Origin: Adineta vaga
Taxonomy: Eukaryota; Rotifera
Direction of reading: 5' to 3'
DNA length: 64,000 nt
NCBI GenBank assembly: GCA_021613535.1
Contig: CP075492.1
Coordinates: 5,084,001 to 5,148,000 of the forward strand
Shown: positions 44,337 to 57,032 of the stretch, piece by piece
Numbering within the stretch: position 1 is the first letter of the stretch
How the letters are laid out: each line of letters starts with the position of its first letter
Position numbers and translations under genes: made by a program
The notes under the pieces: generated by a model
Seen by the model: the letters and a program-made list of their open reading frames with translations, nothing else
What the model was told of the DNA's origin: nothing
Database searches by the model: none

Positions 44337-47300
44337 ACTTATTGCGTGTTTCATTTTCTTTTCATTCTTTTACTTTTAAATGCTATTTGATTATAACAAT
44401 CCTCATATACATGTCATGTTTTATAACTGATACGAATAATGTATCTAGTTCTTTTTTTTGTCGATTTTCTTTTATCAAATCAAAATAAATATCAGTAACA
44501 TACACGAAAACCTTATATTGAGTTTATTTCTTTTTGAATAATGAATATAGTTGATATTATTTGTATCATCATATAATCAATCTTCAAAAAGTTGTTCAAT
44601 CAAATTATTAAATGTTGAAGGATTGTATCGAATATATTTTTCTGGATGATGAGTGAAATTTTTCGATGCAAATTTTGTATAATATTTCGTAAACATATCT
44701 AATATGCTTTGCTTCAGTTCTGATCGTAATCGATCACGTAATTGAGAATCATCGATAACATAGGATTGATTCTGTCGACGAAATGTATCAATAGCTGTAT
44801 TGACCATTGAAAAATTACTCTTCAGTTGACTACGATCAGAATCTTTTAACTGTGAAAGAAAAAGAACTGTTTATGAAGAGAATTGAAATACATATTTATT
44901 TATTTACTTGATTATTTGGAAGATGATATAAGTCATCATAATGAAACATTTCTTGCATAGCAGTGATTATCGGCAAACAACTATACGAATAGAAAAGATC
45001 ATTGTTCGAACAGAAATTTCAAATATAATTATATACCATTTCATATAGATTTTGATACTTTTTTCAATGTAAGTTTCAATATTAGATTTTAGATTGGGAT
45101 GTATGAGTTCCATGATCGATAATAAAGATGAACTAAGAGATAGATAATTGAATACAAAAAAGAAAACATATTAGATGAAGATCGTATGTTTTTCATACCT
45201 TTCGATTCGTTTAAAAATATAAGTGGTATTATTGAGAAGAAATATTGCACGAATAACACTATCATCATATACAATAGATTCGGGTCTTTTTTCAAAAATA
45301 TTCCTACAAAGTATTCGATAAAGTTCACCTGAAATTGATGCCAATAGAAGAGACGTTAGAAATAAAAATAAGAACTCTACACTTACCCATATAAATACAC
45401 GATGGAACAATACTATTTTGATTCTTATGAACAGTAGTGATAATACTTTCATAGTTCAAATAATCTTCCATATAATCGAATACATGTACCGTTAATGAAT
45501 GTACTTGACAATTTGAACTTATTGGTGATGATTCATTTTGAATTTCATTCAGAACCAGACGAAGATATTCCATTAACTACAAAACAACCAATCATATAAA
45601 ATTCTATTTTATTTCAACTTCTTACTGAATTTTCAAAAAGTATTAAGAGTGTATTCGTGAATTGTTGTTGTGATAATGTTAGATCACTTTCCTATGAATA
45701 AACAGAATACTTTCTTTTCGTAATTTTTACGATCCTTTGCTAAGCATAAAAGTCATCTTACTTGATAAAACTGAGTAAGAAGTGGATTAGATCGATAAAA
45801 CCATCGAATAACAGAAATAAGAGAATAAAATGCAAATTTTCCATGATAGATTTTATTTGTTAATTCATTAATAGCTTTACAAAGTTGTTTTGCTTCTTCG
45901 TATAGATATGTCAATGGTATTTCGATTAATTTGTGAAGAATTATCGATTTGAATTCTGCTTCGAAAACATAGAACAGTAAGTCAACATCACGTAAAAGAA
46001 GAATAACGAATGCATCGAGTAAATATTTATATCGGTTGGCTTCTTGATCGTTGCTGAAACGTATCGATGAAGCGATGCCATCAACATTAATTGTATTCTC
46101 CTCTTCGTGAGGTTTTGGAGGTACTAATAATGAGTTTCTTCGTGATGATGTATCACGACTACCGAATACCGGTGAACGTGCTATACGATGTCCTAATCGA
46201 CTGAAAAAAAACAAACAGATTACTTCATGTAAGACATACCGAAATAATAATAAAAAAAAGCGAACATACATTAATTGTGTTTTCATATGTTCTCGTATCA
46301 TATCACCATTGAGAGAAGATCGAGATGAAGACAGACAAGGACTAGCAGTAAACAAGCTGATTGATGCACGACGGACAGATTTCTTTGCTAAATATTCTCC
46401 TAATCTTTAAGAAAATGAAAGATTCAATTAATAAAGATATATATATATATATATACAATTTTAGTGAACTGCAAATCATATTGCCTCTTTTAGTCGCATA
46501 TAGATTGATCAAACCTTGTTGATAACCGTGTTCTTTAAACCAATCGAAGATAATTCGAAATGTACTTAGACTCGATTCTAGAATAGAACAAAATCATCTC
46601 ACGTGATTTTATCGACTGAAATGCATTGAATCTTCCAATACCTTGCATTTCTTCAGGGTTTATAGGTTGATATATTGTCGATTTCGATAATTCAAGTAAA
46701 TCATCGGAATTCAGTGGAATACTGTGAAACATGATTAATTCATCACTTTCTTCGATCAGTTTCTTCAAACCAATATTATACAATTGTCCGGAACGTTTAT
46801 GCTGATCTTCATCATGTATTTGTTTGAAATATCGATGAGCATCATCTAAACGATCTAATTCAACAAGATAATCAACTAAATTAAGACTTGGTCCCGATGT
46901 TATCATCATCTGTATTTCATTGAATGCTTCATAATAACGACACACAGCTGTAATTGATGTTTTATCATCTTCAATGTCACAGACTAAACGACGTAAATCT
47001 TGATTGACTTCATTGATATGCAGAATAAATCTTAGTAAAATTCGAAGTTGTTCGTCATCATGATCAGACATTGTCATAAAATATATGATTTCGTTTAATG
47101 AATTGAATAAGAATATAAAATCACTCTTTCTGTTGCATATGAAAATGCAATGGCAACTTTTCTTTTTTTCTTTTTTTTCTTTTTTCTTTTATAAACAAAT
47201 TAAATAAATACACCGCAGTCTTGCGTATGAAAGATAGATAGGTGGATTTAAAGAATATAATAGACAGATTAGTTCCACAAACATGATTATAGCAGCACTT

Positions 47301-47370
47301 TTGTCGTTGTGTGTCATAAGTGTATGTTTAGATTTAGAAAAAAATCGTGAAAATGAAATGACATTCGTTA
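43530..47370. repeat. Right arm of large inverted repeat
   Basis: Inverse partner of 6053-9445, with EXOC7 on the minus strand and the intact B-box gene's 3' two thirds on the plus strand. Identity covers intergenic DNA and introns. It stops near 47370, a few bases before a TGAGGGTGTGGGT motif at 47376. The arms are separated by about 34 kb of unrelated genes. Confidence 0.85.
44577..47077 (-). CDS. EXOC7: Exocyst complex component 7 (Exo70), right copy
   Basis: The same ten-exon gene as at 6335-8830, on the opposite strand. The visible first exon runs from 47077 and the last from 44849 to 44577. In the first 162 residues it differs from the left copy by about five amino acids (for example I for L and K for R), so both copies look under constraint. 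The 25-base segment near 46603-46579, with GTGAGA and TTCTAG ends, is conserved in place. It differs at two bases and lacks the stop codon seen in the left copy, so unspliced reading would end later, at 46535. The intact C-terminus (HPEKYIRYNPSTF) suggests function. It could be an additional paralogue or allele-like copy. Confidence 0.86.
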
Positions 47371-48526
47371 CTTTTTGAGGGTGTGGGTAATGGTGTGGAT
47401 GAGAAGGAATTTTCTTACAGCATGCAGGAAAAACAAAATAATTTTAATTTGCCCATATGGGATTTTCAATTGCCCTGAATTTCAATTTTCCCTGTAACAT
47501 ATATATATATATATATGCTTCACATATTATATGAAGAAATATGAATAATAACAAATGAAACTTAAATCAATGTAATATTAGTAAATTGATGATCTATTTG
47601 TAGTCATGAGCAAGAATCCGTGTTTGACGGATATTTCGGTAAGTTAAATATCTAAAGAACGATGTTATTGTAACTGGAACAATTGAGATTAAAAGAAGAA
47701 TATATAGTGATAGGTAAATAGTATATCCAGAATTGATAGATACACATGCATTACGATCATTCTAATTGACTATAATGACGACGACGAACATGCTTTGACG
47801 TTATTAAAAAGTGATTAGAACTATATTAATGAGAGAATATGTTCGTACTTTACACAAAAAATATTTCCATATTAGTGAGATTAATACAATATCCAAAATT
47901 TATAATACGAATAGTAACGTTTATATAAATATCTAGAAAACATTACAAATTGATCCAGTAGAAAAATAGAATGAACAAAGATTTATATGATAGATACGCA
48001 TACTTGAAACTATAAAAATATTCAAGCCATTACCAATAAGTTCCAAGATAATAATGAAAATATCAACATATATTGTCAATTGTTGGCTAATGTCTGACAA
48101 AGACATGATTTTGTACTATTATAAACAACTGTTGCTTATCAAAGATTAAAGAAGAACAGGAACGCGATATAATATCATAAATGTGCAAAGAAAAGAATCA
48201 AAGAATATGTTGCACGAAATACTATAATTTTATCAGAAAACAAGGTTGCGTTCTTAAACAGAAGAAAAACGAGTCAATTAAAAAATCTTTAATGAATTAT
48301 TTTTACGGTTATTACGTTATAGTTTAATGATAAAGGACGAAAAATAAAATGGAAGAAAAAGCAATTATAAAGCGAAATGAATTGTAATTGGGGATGTGGT
48401 TATGATGAAATCGCAATGGTGACTGTGAATATGTGTTGCTCACTCAAGTTTTCTTTGACAGACTCACATTAATTCATTCGGCTCTAGAAAGATTATCTCA
48501 AAGTAAATTTCATGTATCCATGTTTG
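47371..48526. other. Non-coding spacer
   Basis: No gene recognised. It starts with TGAGGGTGTGGGTAATGGTG at the outer edge of the inverted repeat. A TA microsatellite lies at about 47502-47516. Confidence 0.45.
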
Positions 48527-50073
48527 TTACTTTTTAGTAAATCGATTTTTATTTTTGTTTTTAAATCGTGCTGATCTGTGTTTCTTTTCTTCAGCTGGAC
48601 CAGTATTGATACAAGAGAATACCCGGCAGAAGTTGCTTTTGAACGAATTAGTTTTTATACGTGTTTTTAGTAGCTTTTCATAATGTGAATGTGTCTTTGA
48701 ATACGTTTTCATTTTGGCATAGAACAAGCCAATGCTACTGAAGGAATTAGTCAGATTGAGACGATTTTGTGCAAGAATATCTTGACATATGTTCGATGAT
48801 AGTTTGAAACGCGAAAGTGCTCTGCAATAGCTTCCTATTTTGATCAATACTTGATTCAAGCTACCGTGCTGTAAGTTGACCAGCGAATAGTACGAACGAA
48901 GAGCTTTGAAGCGAGTGATAAGCGCTGTTCCCGAAATAATCATCGCTGTCGAATAGTTACAGATTTGTCTATATTTTGAAATGGAGACTTTTTGATAAGT
49001 CGGAGATGCAAACAAATGCGGAGAGCTATTACTTTTCCACAATTCTATCGATAATTCATTGGAATTCGTGGAATTTAAATGTTCTTGTGCCGTATTATAG
49101 ACATAATCGTATTTGGATGCATTCAGCGAGTATAAGTTCTGTGAGTAAATATCGATACGATCTTTCAAACTATTGTAAGAATTTATTTTTGATAGTAACT
49201 CATGTAAGTTTGTTGTCTTCTCTAGCTCGTCCATGTCGGGCATGGATGAGCAAAGTTGACGGCATTTCATCATTTCTTCCTCTCTATATGACTCTGTATG
49301 ATACGCGAAACATTTGTTATAATTGTTAACAAAAGTGAGATACACTATCCATAGTCGACTGTTGGAACGCTTTATTTTGTCTATGCGAAAATAACACGTA
49401 GAGAATCGAGACTGCAGCTAGCGCTTTTCGCAAATAAATATGCAACTTTTCGATTAGTGGAAATTGATAGAAACTCGTTCATCGATATAAGATTACCGAT
49501 ATTTGCTTTTAATATTTTATTAAGTGATGGGTAGGTAAATCCTTCTCTTGTACACCAGCATAATGATTCTGCATGTATATAATCAAATTGGAATCTAAGA
49601 AGCATACATGGGTACTCTTCTTCGTTATTAAAAGATCGATCGCATGGATCGACTAAATCTTGTTTAAATCTGTCTTTACATTGCACTGTATGCATCATGG
49701 TTTTACAAAGTTCTGTGAAGATACTTACGATTCCATTGAAAGAATATAAAATTGCATTTGATTGTAAAAGTATCGCAGCTCTTCCTTTGAACTGACATTT
49801 ATACTCCATAAAAGGAAAATCGATTAACAAATCACATTTATGAAACATCACGTCATCGTTATTAAGTGTTTGTATTTCAATCATTGACTTATATCTTTTC
49901 AACCAATTTAAACTGTGTTCATATACTTCACATGATTTCTGTTGAATTGTATAGGCATTCAAGACAGTTGTTGGTTTAAATAGATACAACATTTTCAGTG
50001 GTTTTTCATTAGGCTCGAAACAGTCTCTGATAACTATATATATATATATATATATATTAAAATAAACATGCAA
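48527..50073 (-). pseudogene. ADP-ribosyltransferase/TPR-like remnant
   Basis: The upper part (50073-49381) ends with CTREGFTYPSLNKIL, ANIGNLISMNEFLSISTNRK and ESLRVIF-like strands. These resemble the end of arginine-type ADP-ribosyltransferase domains fused to TPRs in bdelloids. The part that normally carries the first catalytic Arg, between NKIL and KANIG, seems deleted, and the glutamate site is cut by the stop at 49381. The lower part (49345-48527) in another frame gives TPR-like sequence (FSSIGLFYAKMKTYSKTHSHYEKLL). The pieces cannot be joined in one frame, so I call it a remnant. The upper piece may also be the last exon of the gene at 50104-51543, since a splice acceptor precedes it at about 50037. 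Confidence 0.45.
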
Positions 50074-50103
50074 TAAGAATATAAGAGACTGTACGAGAAA
50101 ACT

Positions 50104-51543
50104 TTACTCACCAGTATCTAATACTTCAGCTTTTCGTTTGGTTCGACACTCTTGTGATTTGTGAAAAAAATTTGATGCTTTATAAACAGGCATAAAATCG
50201 GATAATCCGAAAGTATCCCATAATATAATATCATACTGACCGACTACTACACAAGCTAATCGGACAGTATTAGGTACATGATCCGACGAATGAAGCTTCT
50301 TGGCCTTAATTAAAGGAAGTGTATGGAATGCAGAGCCAGATATCAACTTGTAGTTTTGCAGTTTAGTTGACATTTTTAATGATAACCTAAGACGAAAATA
50401 ATTTAAAGTACAGAGTGATATTTTTGATCTTACTTGTATGTCCCATTTTTAGTCAATAATGATCGATTGATATTGAGACGAAGTGGATTACAACGTGTCC
50501 AGTTGGATTAATATTACCGTCGAAAAATCCACTTTGAGTATCTAGATACCATATCACCTTTTCATCAACAAAGCTTTCTGATACAATTGCGACTAGCAGT
50601 TTAATATGATCTAGTTGCGAAACTGTTGACGGTAGCTGAAAAATCAAAAGAATATTTGTCAAAAGATTCATTTTACATACAGGCTATCCTCGAAAATCTT
50701 CCTTTCCTGTATTTATATGGACAGTGTTTTTAAACATGATTAGAACCTAATTTTGTACAATACAGCTAATATACTTTGAAAAAAGATGTCTTACTTTAAT
50801 TTCCGGTAAGACACCAACATACTTTCCATCGCGTATTTTTTTAATACCATGTATAGGCATTACATAGCTGTCATGTATAATGTCTAAATTGCTCGTAACC
50901 GTACAAAAATCGACAAATTGTTGTTGCAACTGCTGATAAAGAATAACATCACGTACAAACATCACATGATGCGACCAGTAATCTTGATTTACATGTTCTA
51001 GCTGCGCGCTGATTGAAAGTGGCCGATTATCGCCGGAACATATATTAAAATCAATGCTTGGCGTGGCTGGCCTATGTTCTTCTGATACAGACATGCTGAG
51101 TGATACAAAATCATCATAATCTTGGAAAAACAAACAGAATACTACTCGATAAACAGAAGCAGTAAAAACCTACTAAACCGGGCAACGTTTTCCATCTCTG
51201 TTACATTTTGAAGTAAAACTCTCACATGAAGTTGTTTCTTGTGTGTTATCGGCAATATATGTCGAAGTTCTTCAACGTACTCATCATCGAAATCGATAAA
51301 TCTCTGATACCGTTGGTCATAAACTTCAAGTTCAAACGAATTTTCGTTAATTTCGAAGAATAACATAATAGATTCCATTATTTCTTTGAGCGACATCGAT
51401 GTATTAAGTAGTAGCACATCGGATTTATTTGAATATTCGACAGTTAGATTGTATTGCATTTTATACAAAGTAAGTTTATTTTCACTCTCAATATTTTCGT
51501 ACCTTAGCAGGAAAAATGAATAAGCATTATGTAGAGATGTCAT
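50104..51543 (-). CDS. Unknown protein with PB1-like N-terminus (minus member of pair)
   Basis: A multi-exon gene starting at 51543 (MTSLHNAYSFF). Exons lie near 51543-51160, 51133-50785, 50680-50445 and 50390-50115. The first contains a ubiquitin- or PB1-like fold: MQYNLTVEYSN strand pair, LKEIMESI helix and RFIDFDDEYVEELR, an acidic OPCA-like motif. Later exons read NPLRLNINRSLLTKNGTY and VRLACVVVGQYDIILWDTF, which line up with TRIGCLLVHDGKEMWEDL in the plus-strand neighbour. The two genes start about 320 bases apart, back to back. The family is not recognised. The domain order and the neighbour's disordered tail hint at a regulatory or transcription factor-like protein (inference). Exon edges are approximate. 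Confidence 0.5.
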
Positions 51544-51862
51544 ATAATGGTTAGTTGTGTTTTATCGAGAAGAACAGCAAAAAAAAGGTGCTTTCACTTT
51601 TCCGACCACCGTTGACTTTTTTCAACCTCAGTCAACATCTTACAACCACTGTTGATTTTTTCCTACCTATATTGAAGTATCTCAACTCTATACTGTTTGT
51701 TACACACACCTGTGTTCTTTTTCATTCTATTGATTTTCTAATGTCTATGAATGTTTGCTTTGTATGTTTCTTTCTTTCGACCTATGTTGGAATTTTTCAA
51801 CCATAGAACTGTTATTTGAATTAAAAATAATAAATTTAAAAATCAGAATAAGATATTGAGGT
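51544..51862. promoter_or_regulatory. Shared head-to-head intergenic promoter region
   Basis: About 320 bases separate the starts of two divergently transcribed related genes. The strand is pyrimidine-rich toward the plus gene (repeated CAACCT/TTTTTC-type units: TTTTTTCAACC, TTTTTTCCTACC, ATTTTTCAACC), which may be repeated regulatory sites. No experimental evidence exists here. Confidence 0.35.
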
Positions 51863-54800
51863 ATGAGTGTGGAGACAACTGTTCATGCGTTATTTCAATA
51901 TGTTGATTTGAACGGCAGAGATAGAACAAAGAAAACAAATCAATTCAATTATCAGACGCGATTAGATAACATCCTACACTGGATTTTGACATGGTGGAAA
52001 GGTCGTACAATTTCTCATATAGAAATTAAAGACACTTCCAATCACTTTGTTGATTTTGACGAAGAGTACATAAAGGAACAAAATCCATTCTTTGTATCTG
52101 AATCGACAGTGATTTTATTCCGAGTCATTGTAACACGTGGTAAATTGTAAATCTTAATTTTTGATTTGATTTGATTTTATATACTAACAGATAGTACATC
52201 AGAATCGAATAGAAATGCTTTTCAAGAACCATCCGATAGAACTGTTTCTTCTAGGGTGCTTCGAAAACTTCCGGAACGTAAGATAAATGTTAAATATAAT
52301 TGTTTAATCCTGTTTTCTCATAGCTTCAGCTTCGATTTCTGAGCGATCAAGTGCTGAAATTGTAGAACCAGCTGAAGAAGATAAATTTTCTTTCTTATCT
52401 GCGCCAAGTGCAGTTAAAATAAACGATACAAATCCTTTCATAATATTTACTAAGAACGTAAACGACAAACAACGTGATCAATATGAAACTGATAAAACGA
52501 AAGCAGCAACAGGTGATCGAAGAGGCTGTTTTGTACGAATACAAGGCGACAAAAGTGGTTTCAACAAAAATGATACTCATAAAGCTGTTGCCCCCATGAT
52601 AAAAGTGAGTGTAACTTATGAAGTTGATTTATGTACGATTTGAACTGACCTGAACAATGTCATGTACATCATCATTTTTGAATCTATCATTATTGATGAA
52701 ATTATAGAGAAAAAAAGAGGTAAAGCATGAAATGATTGAGTAATTCACTTATCGACGGTGAGTCATCTTTTCTTTTCTCGTTATCTACGTTAGTTAATCT
52801 TTGTTTTTATTTTTTGAGTCTCTCTTTAGTAAAGAAATAATCAGTCGAAATTGTTTTGAATAAAAAGTTGGAAACACGTGTTCTATATCAGGCGTAAGCA
52901 ATATCAAAAGATTACATATGAATCAGTAGACTCTCCTGCATTTGTATTTATTAAGTATGCACTCTCATCTAGATTACCTGAGTAGCTGAATACTTAATGC
53001 CAATGTAGACCTGAGTCTGAGTCTGGATAATAAAGCCACGAATGGTTCAAACCTATTCACTCGCGCCTTCACCCTCGAAATAGTCAAAAAGCATAATGAT
53101 TTCTTCTTTTTTGATAGATTTGCGAGCATTCCATACCTAAAATAGAGAGAACGAAATGGGTTCTACTTGTTTTCTTGTTATACGAAATCTGCGAGAATGG
53201 TGTCCGTAAACTTTTCCATAACAAGGAACGTCAATTGATAAGCAATCTTACTAACAATACAGTTTCATCTAATTCAGACGTGAATATTAGAGCATCAACA
53301 GTGATACAAGATGAGTAAGTCTCAATCTTTCCATTTTCTCATGTTTTTCCGTCGGCACCTTTAGAGTTGACTCACGTGGAAAACCAGTTATTCTACAACT
53401 AACTGATGAAATGTTTAGTGAAGTTGGCGAAAAGTTAGTAAAATCATTCTGATCATATTTAATTAGTTTGCTCTTTAATAGGCTAGACTTGAAACATAAA
53501 GTTGTCCTTCGAGCAAAAACGTGTTCTGAAAAGAAAACACAGTTATTTTGCGAATTGAAAAATCAATACCCTAAAAACATGAACTACGAAACAACTCGTA
53601 TAGGCTGTTTGCTGGTGCATGATGGTAAAGAAATGTGGGAAGACTTGACGCTTTCAAAATCGATGATCTTTCCTAGTAACTCTTCTTCCTATGATTGCGT
53701 CATTGTATTTATTTTTGTAATTATATTTTTAGAATCAAACGATACGATCGGAGATATAGACATCATAGTTAATGATAGATTAATCGAAACTATAACTGTT
53801 CGAATGATGAAACGTAAACCAGACTTAAACACATCCGGTATATGTTTTTTTTACTAGACGCATTTGGATATATATATATGAATATGAATATTCTTTGCAA
53901 TAATATTTAGAAACAATAGTCAAACGAAACCCCGTTAATGCTAAACGTCAAAAGAATGTACGATCGATGGATATACGAAATTCACAAACTGACCAATATA
54001 ATCAAAACCATAATGACAGCTCAACATCTCTTGCTCCGGAACAATCCAATAATAGGAATTGTGAGAATATGTATTTACAGCATGACTGTGCGGCGTCGTT
54101 CCATCCAATCGTGAATGCTACGAACTCTTCGGTAAGTAATACATTCGAAAACCATTTCAGTTCAAGACTAAACGGAATCATTTTAAATGTGAGTATAGCA
54201 GCAAAGCAATGTTAAGATGAGTTTCTATAAAGACGTATACTATAATACTGGCACATTTACGTAACAGATTTACTATTTTCAGTGCGAAATGATTCCGCCT
54301 TCAATGAACAACAACTATACGTATAATATATTACAAAGCGAATCATCGACGGCAGCAATACACTCATACAATCATCCTTTATATGAAAATAATGATCAAG
54401 TAAGTGTTCCTAGATTATATACGTTCAGCAAGTTCTTCAAAGATTCGCCATAGTAACTGTTGTACATCTATAATCATGTAAATAAAAAAAAACTGAAGGA
54501 TTAAAAATATCAAGTTACATTAAACCGTCTCGAAAAATAAATCAAGATTATTTGTAGTTTTGATGGACATATATTTGATTTGACTATTTGACCAATCGAG
54601 GAAAGATTAGAATATATATAGAACGAAATATTATTTTCATAAATTCTTTATATAAGGCAATGAATACACTCTGATTTTTATTGCATAGGAAAGATCAACG
54701 ACAACCACGTTAATTTGTCCATCTATGACAAATAATGAAAGTTTTTCCAACTACTTAACATTCGATCAGCAACCAGTTTTGCCAGTCTCAACGATGCCTT

Positions 54801-54985
54801 TACCAAATTTTCACAGTTCATTCACTCAAGAATTATGGAACACTTCATTAGTGGTTTGTCTTTCATTTAAATACAAAACCAATCTGAATTTTGTGCTTTT
54901 TAGAACGAATATATTTCAAATTTCGAAATGGAAAATACCAAATTCGACGATATTCACTCACACGATGATGTACAATGACGTCTAA
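51863..54985 (+). CDS. Unknown protein with PB1-like N-terminus and N/S-rich tail
   Basis: A gene of at least eight exons, with coding pieces near 51863-52138, 52193-52278, 52323-52602, 53119-53312, 53367-53434, 53482-53838, 53910-54190, 54283-54400 and 54690-54985. The first piece carries LDNILHWILTWWKGRT, IEIKDTSNHFVDFDEEYI, similar to the PB1-like motif of the minus-strand neighbour. The middle has KVVLRAKTC and TRIGCLLVHDGKEMWEDL. The last three exons are Asn/Ser/Gln-rich and disordered (NNRN, SSTSLAPEQSNN), like an activation tail. A hydrophobic stretch, VIVFIFVIIFL near 53700-53732, is strange in this context. The gene is not recognised. It is probably a paralogue of the neighbour with a shared bidirectional promoter at 51544-51862. 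Confidence 0.5.
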
Positions 54986-55449
54986 ATTCAAAATATCGTC
55001 TCCTTTTAGGAAAGACATCTGCTAATTGAAATCATTTTCTTGTGTCATATTTTTGGTTACTATTCTGCAGAAGGAGATATTTTTCATCTCTTTTAAGTTT
55101 CACTTAATTAAATCTTCACTTTATCATTGACGAAATCAAATACATATTTGTTTTGTTCATTTTTCGATCATACTCATGAATATCGTGTGTGACTATATAG
55201 ATCAACAAGTAAAATTAAAATATTTATATTGAAACAGATCTCGGATTTTCTACATAGTCTTCGTTACATCAATTTATACTTTAATAGAAAAATATGCTTT
55301 TGTCATTTTGATATCATTGCGCATGACAAGTTTCTTTTCCACTCAAACTCACTTCCGTATATATCTGGTTACGACAACAAGTACATCCTGTGGAATTTCT
55401 TCTTTTCTCTTCACTTCAAACATCCATTTACATTCGAGTGTTAACAACG

Positions 55450-56460
55450 ATGGCATCCTACAATAATTCATCACAAATCAATGATATTTCATATACTATT
55501 CCTTCTTTCGAAACAGTTCATTCACGAATGATTAAATTCATCCTTCTACTTCTATTTCAATTGCTATCTATCACTTGTTCACTCTTTCTTCTATTTCATT
55601 TGATCAAAAAACCCACACTTCATCGTGCATTACATAATCACACCCTCATCGCATTGGTCATTGTCAGTTTCTTTCAAACCATATCCGATCTACCGATGAC
55701 CTTAGACTATTTACGCATGGGTCAAGCATCATCTTCAATCTTTTGTTTATTGTGGAATTTCTTTGCACTTTCAAACTATGCTGTGGGTGTTTGGATTATG
55801 ACATGGGCGTCGTTTGAACGACACCTACTAATCTTTCATGAACGTTTGACAATTACATCTCGTGGTAGAATTCTCTATCATTACATACCATTATTAGTTT
55901 CTTTCGCTCTTCCTTGGATCTATTATGTGATTCTGATTTTCTTCTACCCATGTACAAATACGTTCTATCCAACATTTCTCTTCTGTGGTTGGTGTTGTTA
56001 TGCATACAATGATCAATTAGTGTTTTTCAATTGGATGATGTTTGGTGTTATTCCAACATGTTTGATCAGTTTATTTTGTGTTTGGTTAATTCTTCGTGTT
56101 ATTGCACATAAACGACGTGTACAGCAACGAATCAATTGGCGTCAACATCGTCGAATGACGATTCAGTTGCTGAGTATTTCGAGTCTCTATATCTTTTTCG
56201 ATGCTCCCACTGTCATTATCGGTTTAGTTCGATTAGGACTGCCGACATTTGGTAATGAAATTCAAATTCTGTATTTATTTTATATTGTATATCTTTTACC
56301 AATACTTGTTCCGTTTGTTTGTTTGAGCACTCTACGAGAACTATGGTCTGGAAAACAAACTCAAATTCATCCAACCAGACAATTTACGCAGAATCATACA
56401 ACTGGGCGCACTGATCAACCTGATCTAAGAACGCGTTTTCAACAAATAACTAAAGTATAA
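55450..56460 (+). CDS. Orphan rhodopsin-like 7TM receptor
   Basis: A 336-residue single-exon frame starting at the ATG at 55450, with N-glycosylation-type Asn sites in the first 10 residues (NNSS). Seven hydrophobic segments are visible, for example LLLLFQLLSITCSLFLLFHL, LVFFNWMMFGVIPTCLISLF and IVYLLPILVPFVCL. ASFERHLLIFHERL follows the third segment in the place of the DRY motif. The third intracellular loop is basic (HKRRVQQRINWRQHRRM). The conserved Cys of the extracellular loop lies in CGWCCY. The ligand is unknown; bdelloids have many such receptors. A deleted copy is at 41407 and a divergent relative at 58942-59856. Confidence 0.8.
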   Translation: MASYNNSSQINDISYTIPSFETVHSRMIKFILLLLFQLLSITCSLFLLFHLIKKPTLHRALHNHTLIALVIVSFFQTISDLPMTLDYLRMGQASSSIFCLLWNFFALSNYAVGVWIMTWASFERHLLIFHERLTITSRGRILYHYIPLLVSFALPWIYYVILIFFYPCTNTFYPTFLFCGWCCYAYNDQLVFFNWMMFGVIPTCLISLFCVWLILRVIAHKRRVQQRINWRQHRRMTIQLLSISSLYIFFDAPTVIIGLVRLGLPTFGNEIQILYLFYIVYLLPILVPFVCLSTLRELWSGKQTQIHPTRQFTQNHTTGRTDQPDLRTRFQQITKV

Positions 56461-57032
56461 TGAGATAAAACGACATGGAATATTAATCAATTATCTTTAC
56501 GTTTGATACGCTACAGTTCAATGATAGAAGAGGAAAAATTAAGAGAGAAGAAAAATAAATTATTTAGTGGTATATTATACTCATATGCGTCCTAAGGGAA
56601 TCCCTATCTTATGAAAACATGTTGTGCGTCTGTCGATGTAAATCAAATTTACAAATTTATAAAAAGATATTAGATTTTCTTTGTATTCTACACATGCTTT
56701 TGCTGTTCAATAAATAATCATTAAAACGAAATGATATAGCCATTTTTAGGTATTTTCATTATGTCTTGTTCAAAGATTCTAACAATGATTGTAGTCATAT
56801 CACTGACATGATAATTATAATGGTATTTATCTAAAAAAAATATTTGCTATCAGTGGCGTTTCACGATAAATTCATTCACATTGATAGCTAACTTGCACAC
56901 GTTTATCACACATGTTAATTGGTTATTCAACTGTTTATGTTGCGTCCATATACCCTTTTCTTTTTCTTTGTATATATAAGCAATGAATAAATTTTCATCA
57001 ACTGAAGGACAATACACAGAGTTAAAACAAAT
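56461..57032. promoter_or_regulatory. Spacer with TATA-like element before SDR gene
   Basis: The 570 bases hold no gene. TATATATAAG at 56971-56980, about 53 bases before the ATG of the SDR gene, preceded by a CTTTTTCTTTG pyrimidine run, is a good candidate core promoter. Confidence 0.4.

Noticed and set aside
46438-46455. TA microsatellites here and near 6956, 47502, 50036 and 62020
   Set aside because: Simple repeats common in AT-rich DNA; two lie in the same EXOC7 intron because of the duplication.
53700-53735. Pyrimidine-rich hydrophobic stretch as another ultrashort intron
   Set aside because: Removing the 34-, 28- or 16-base GT-AG candidates moves into a frame that soon stops, while reading through stays open.
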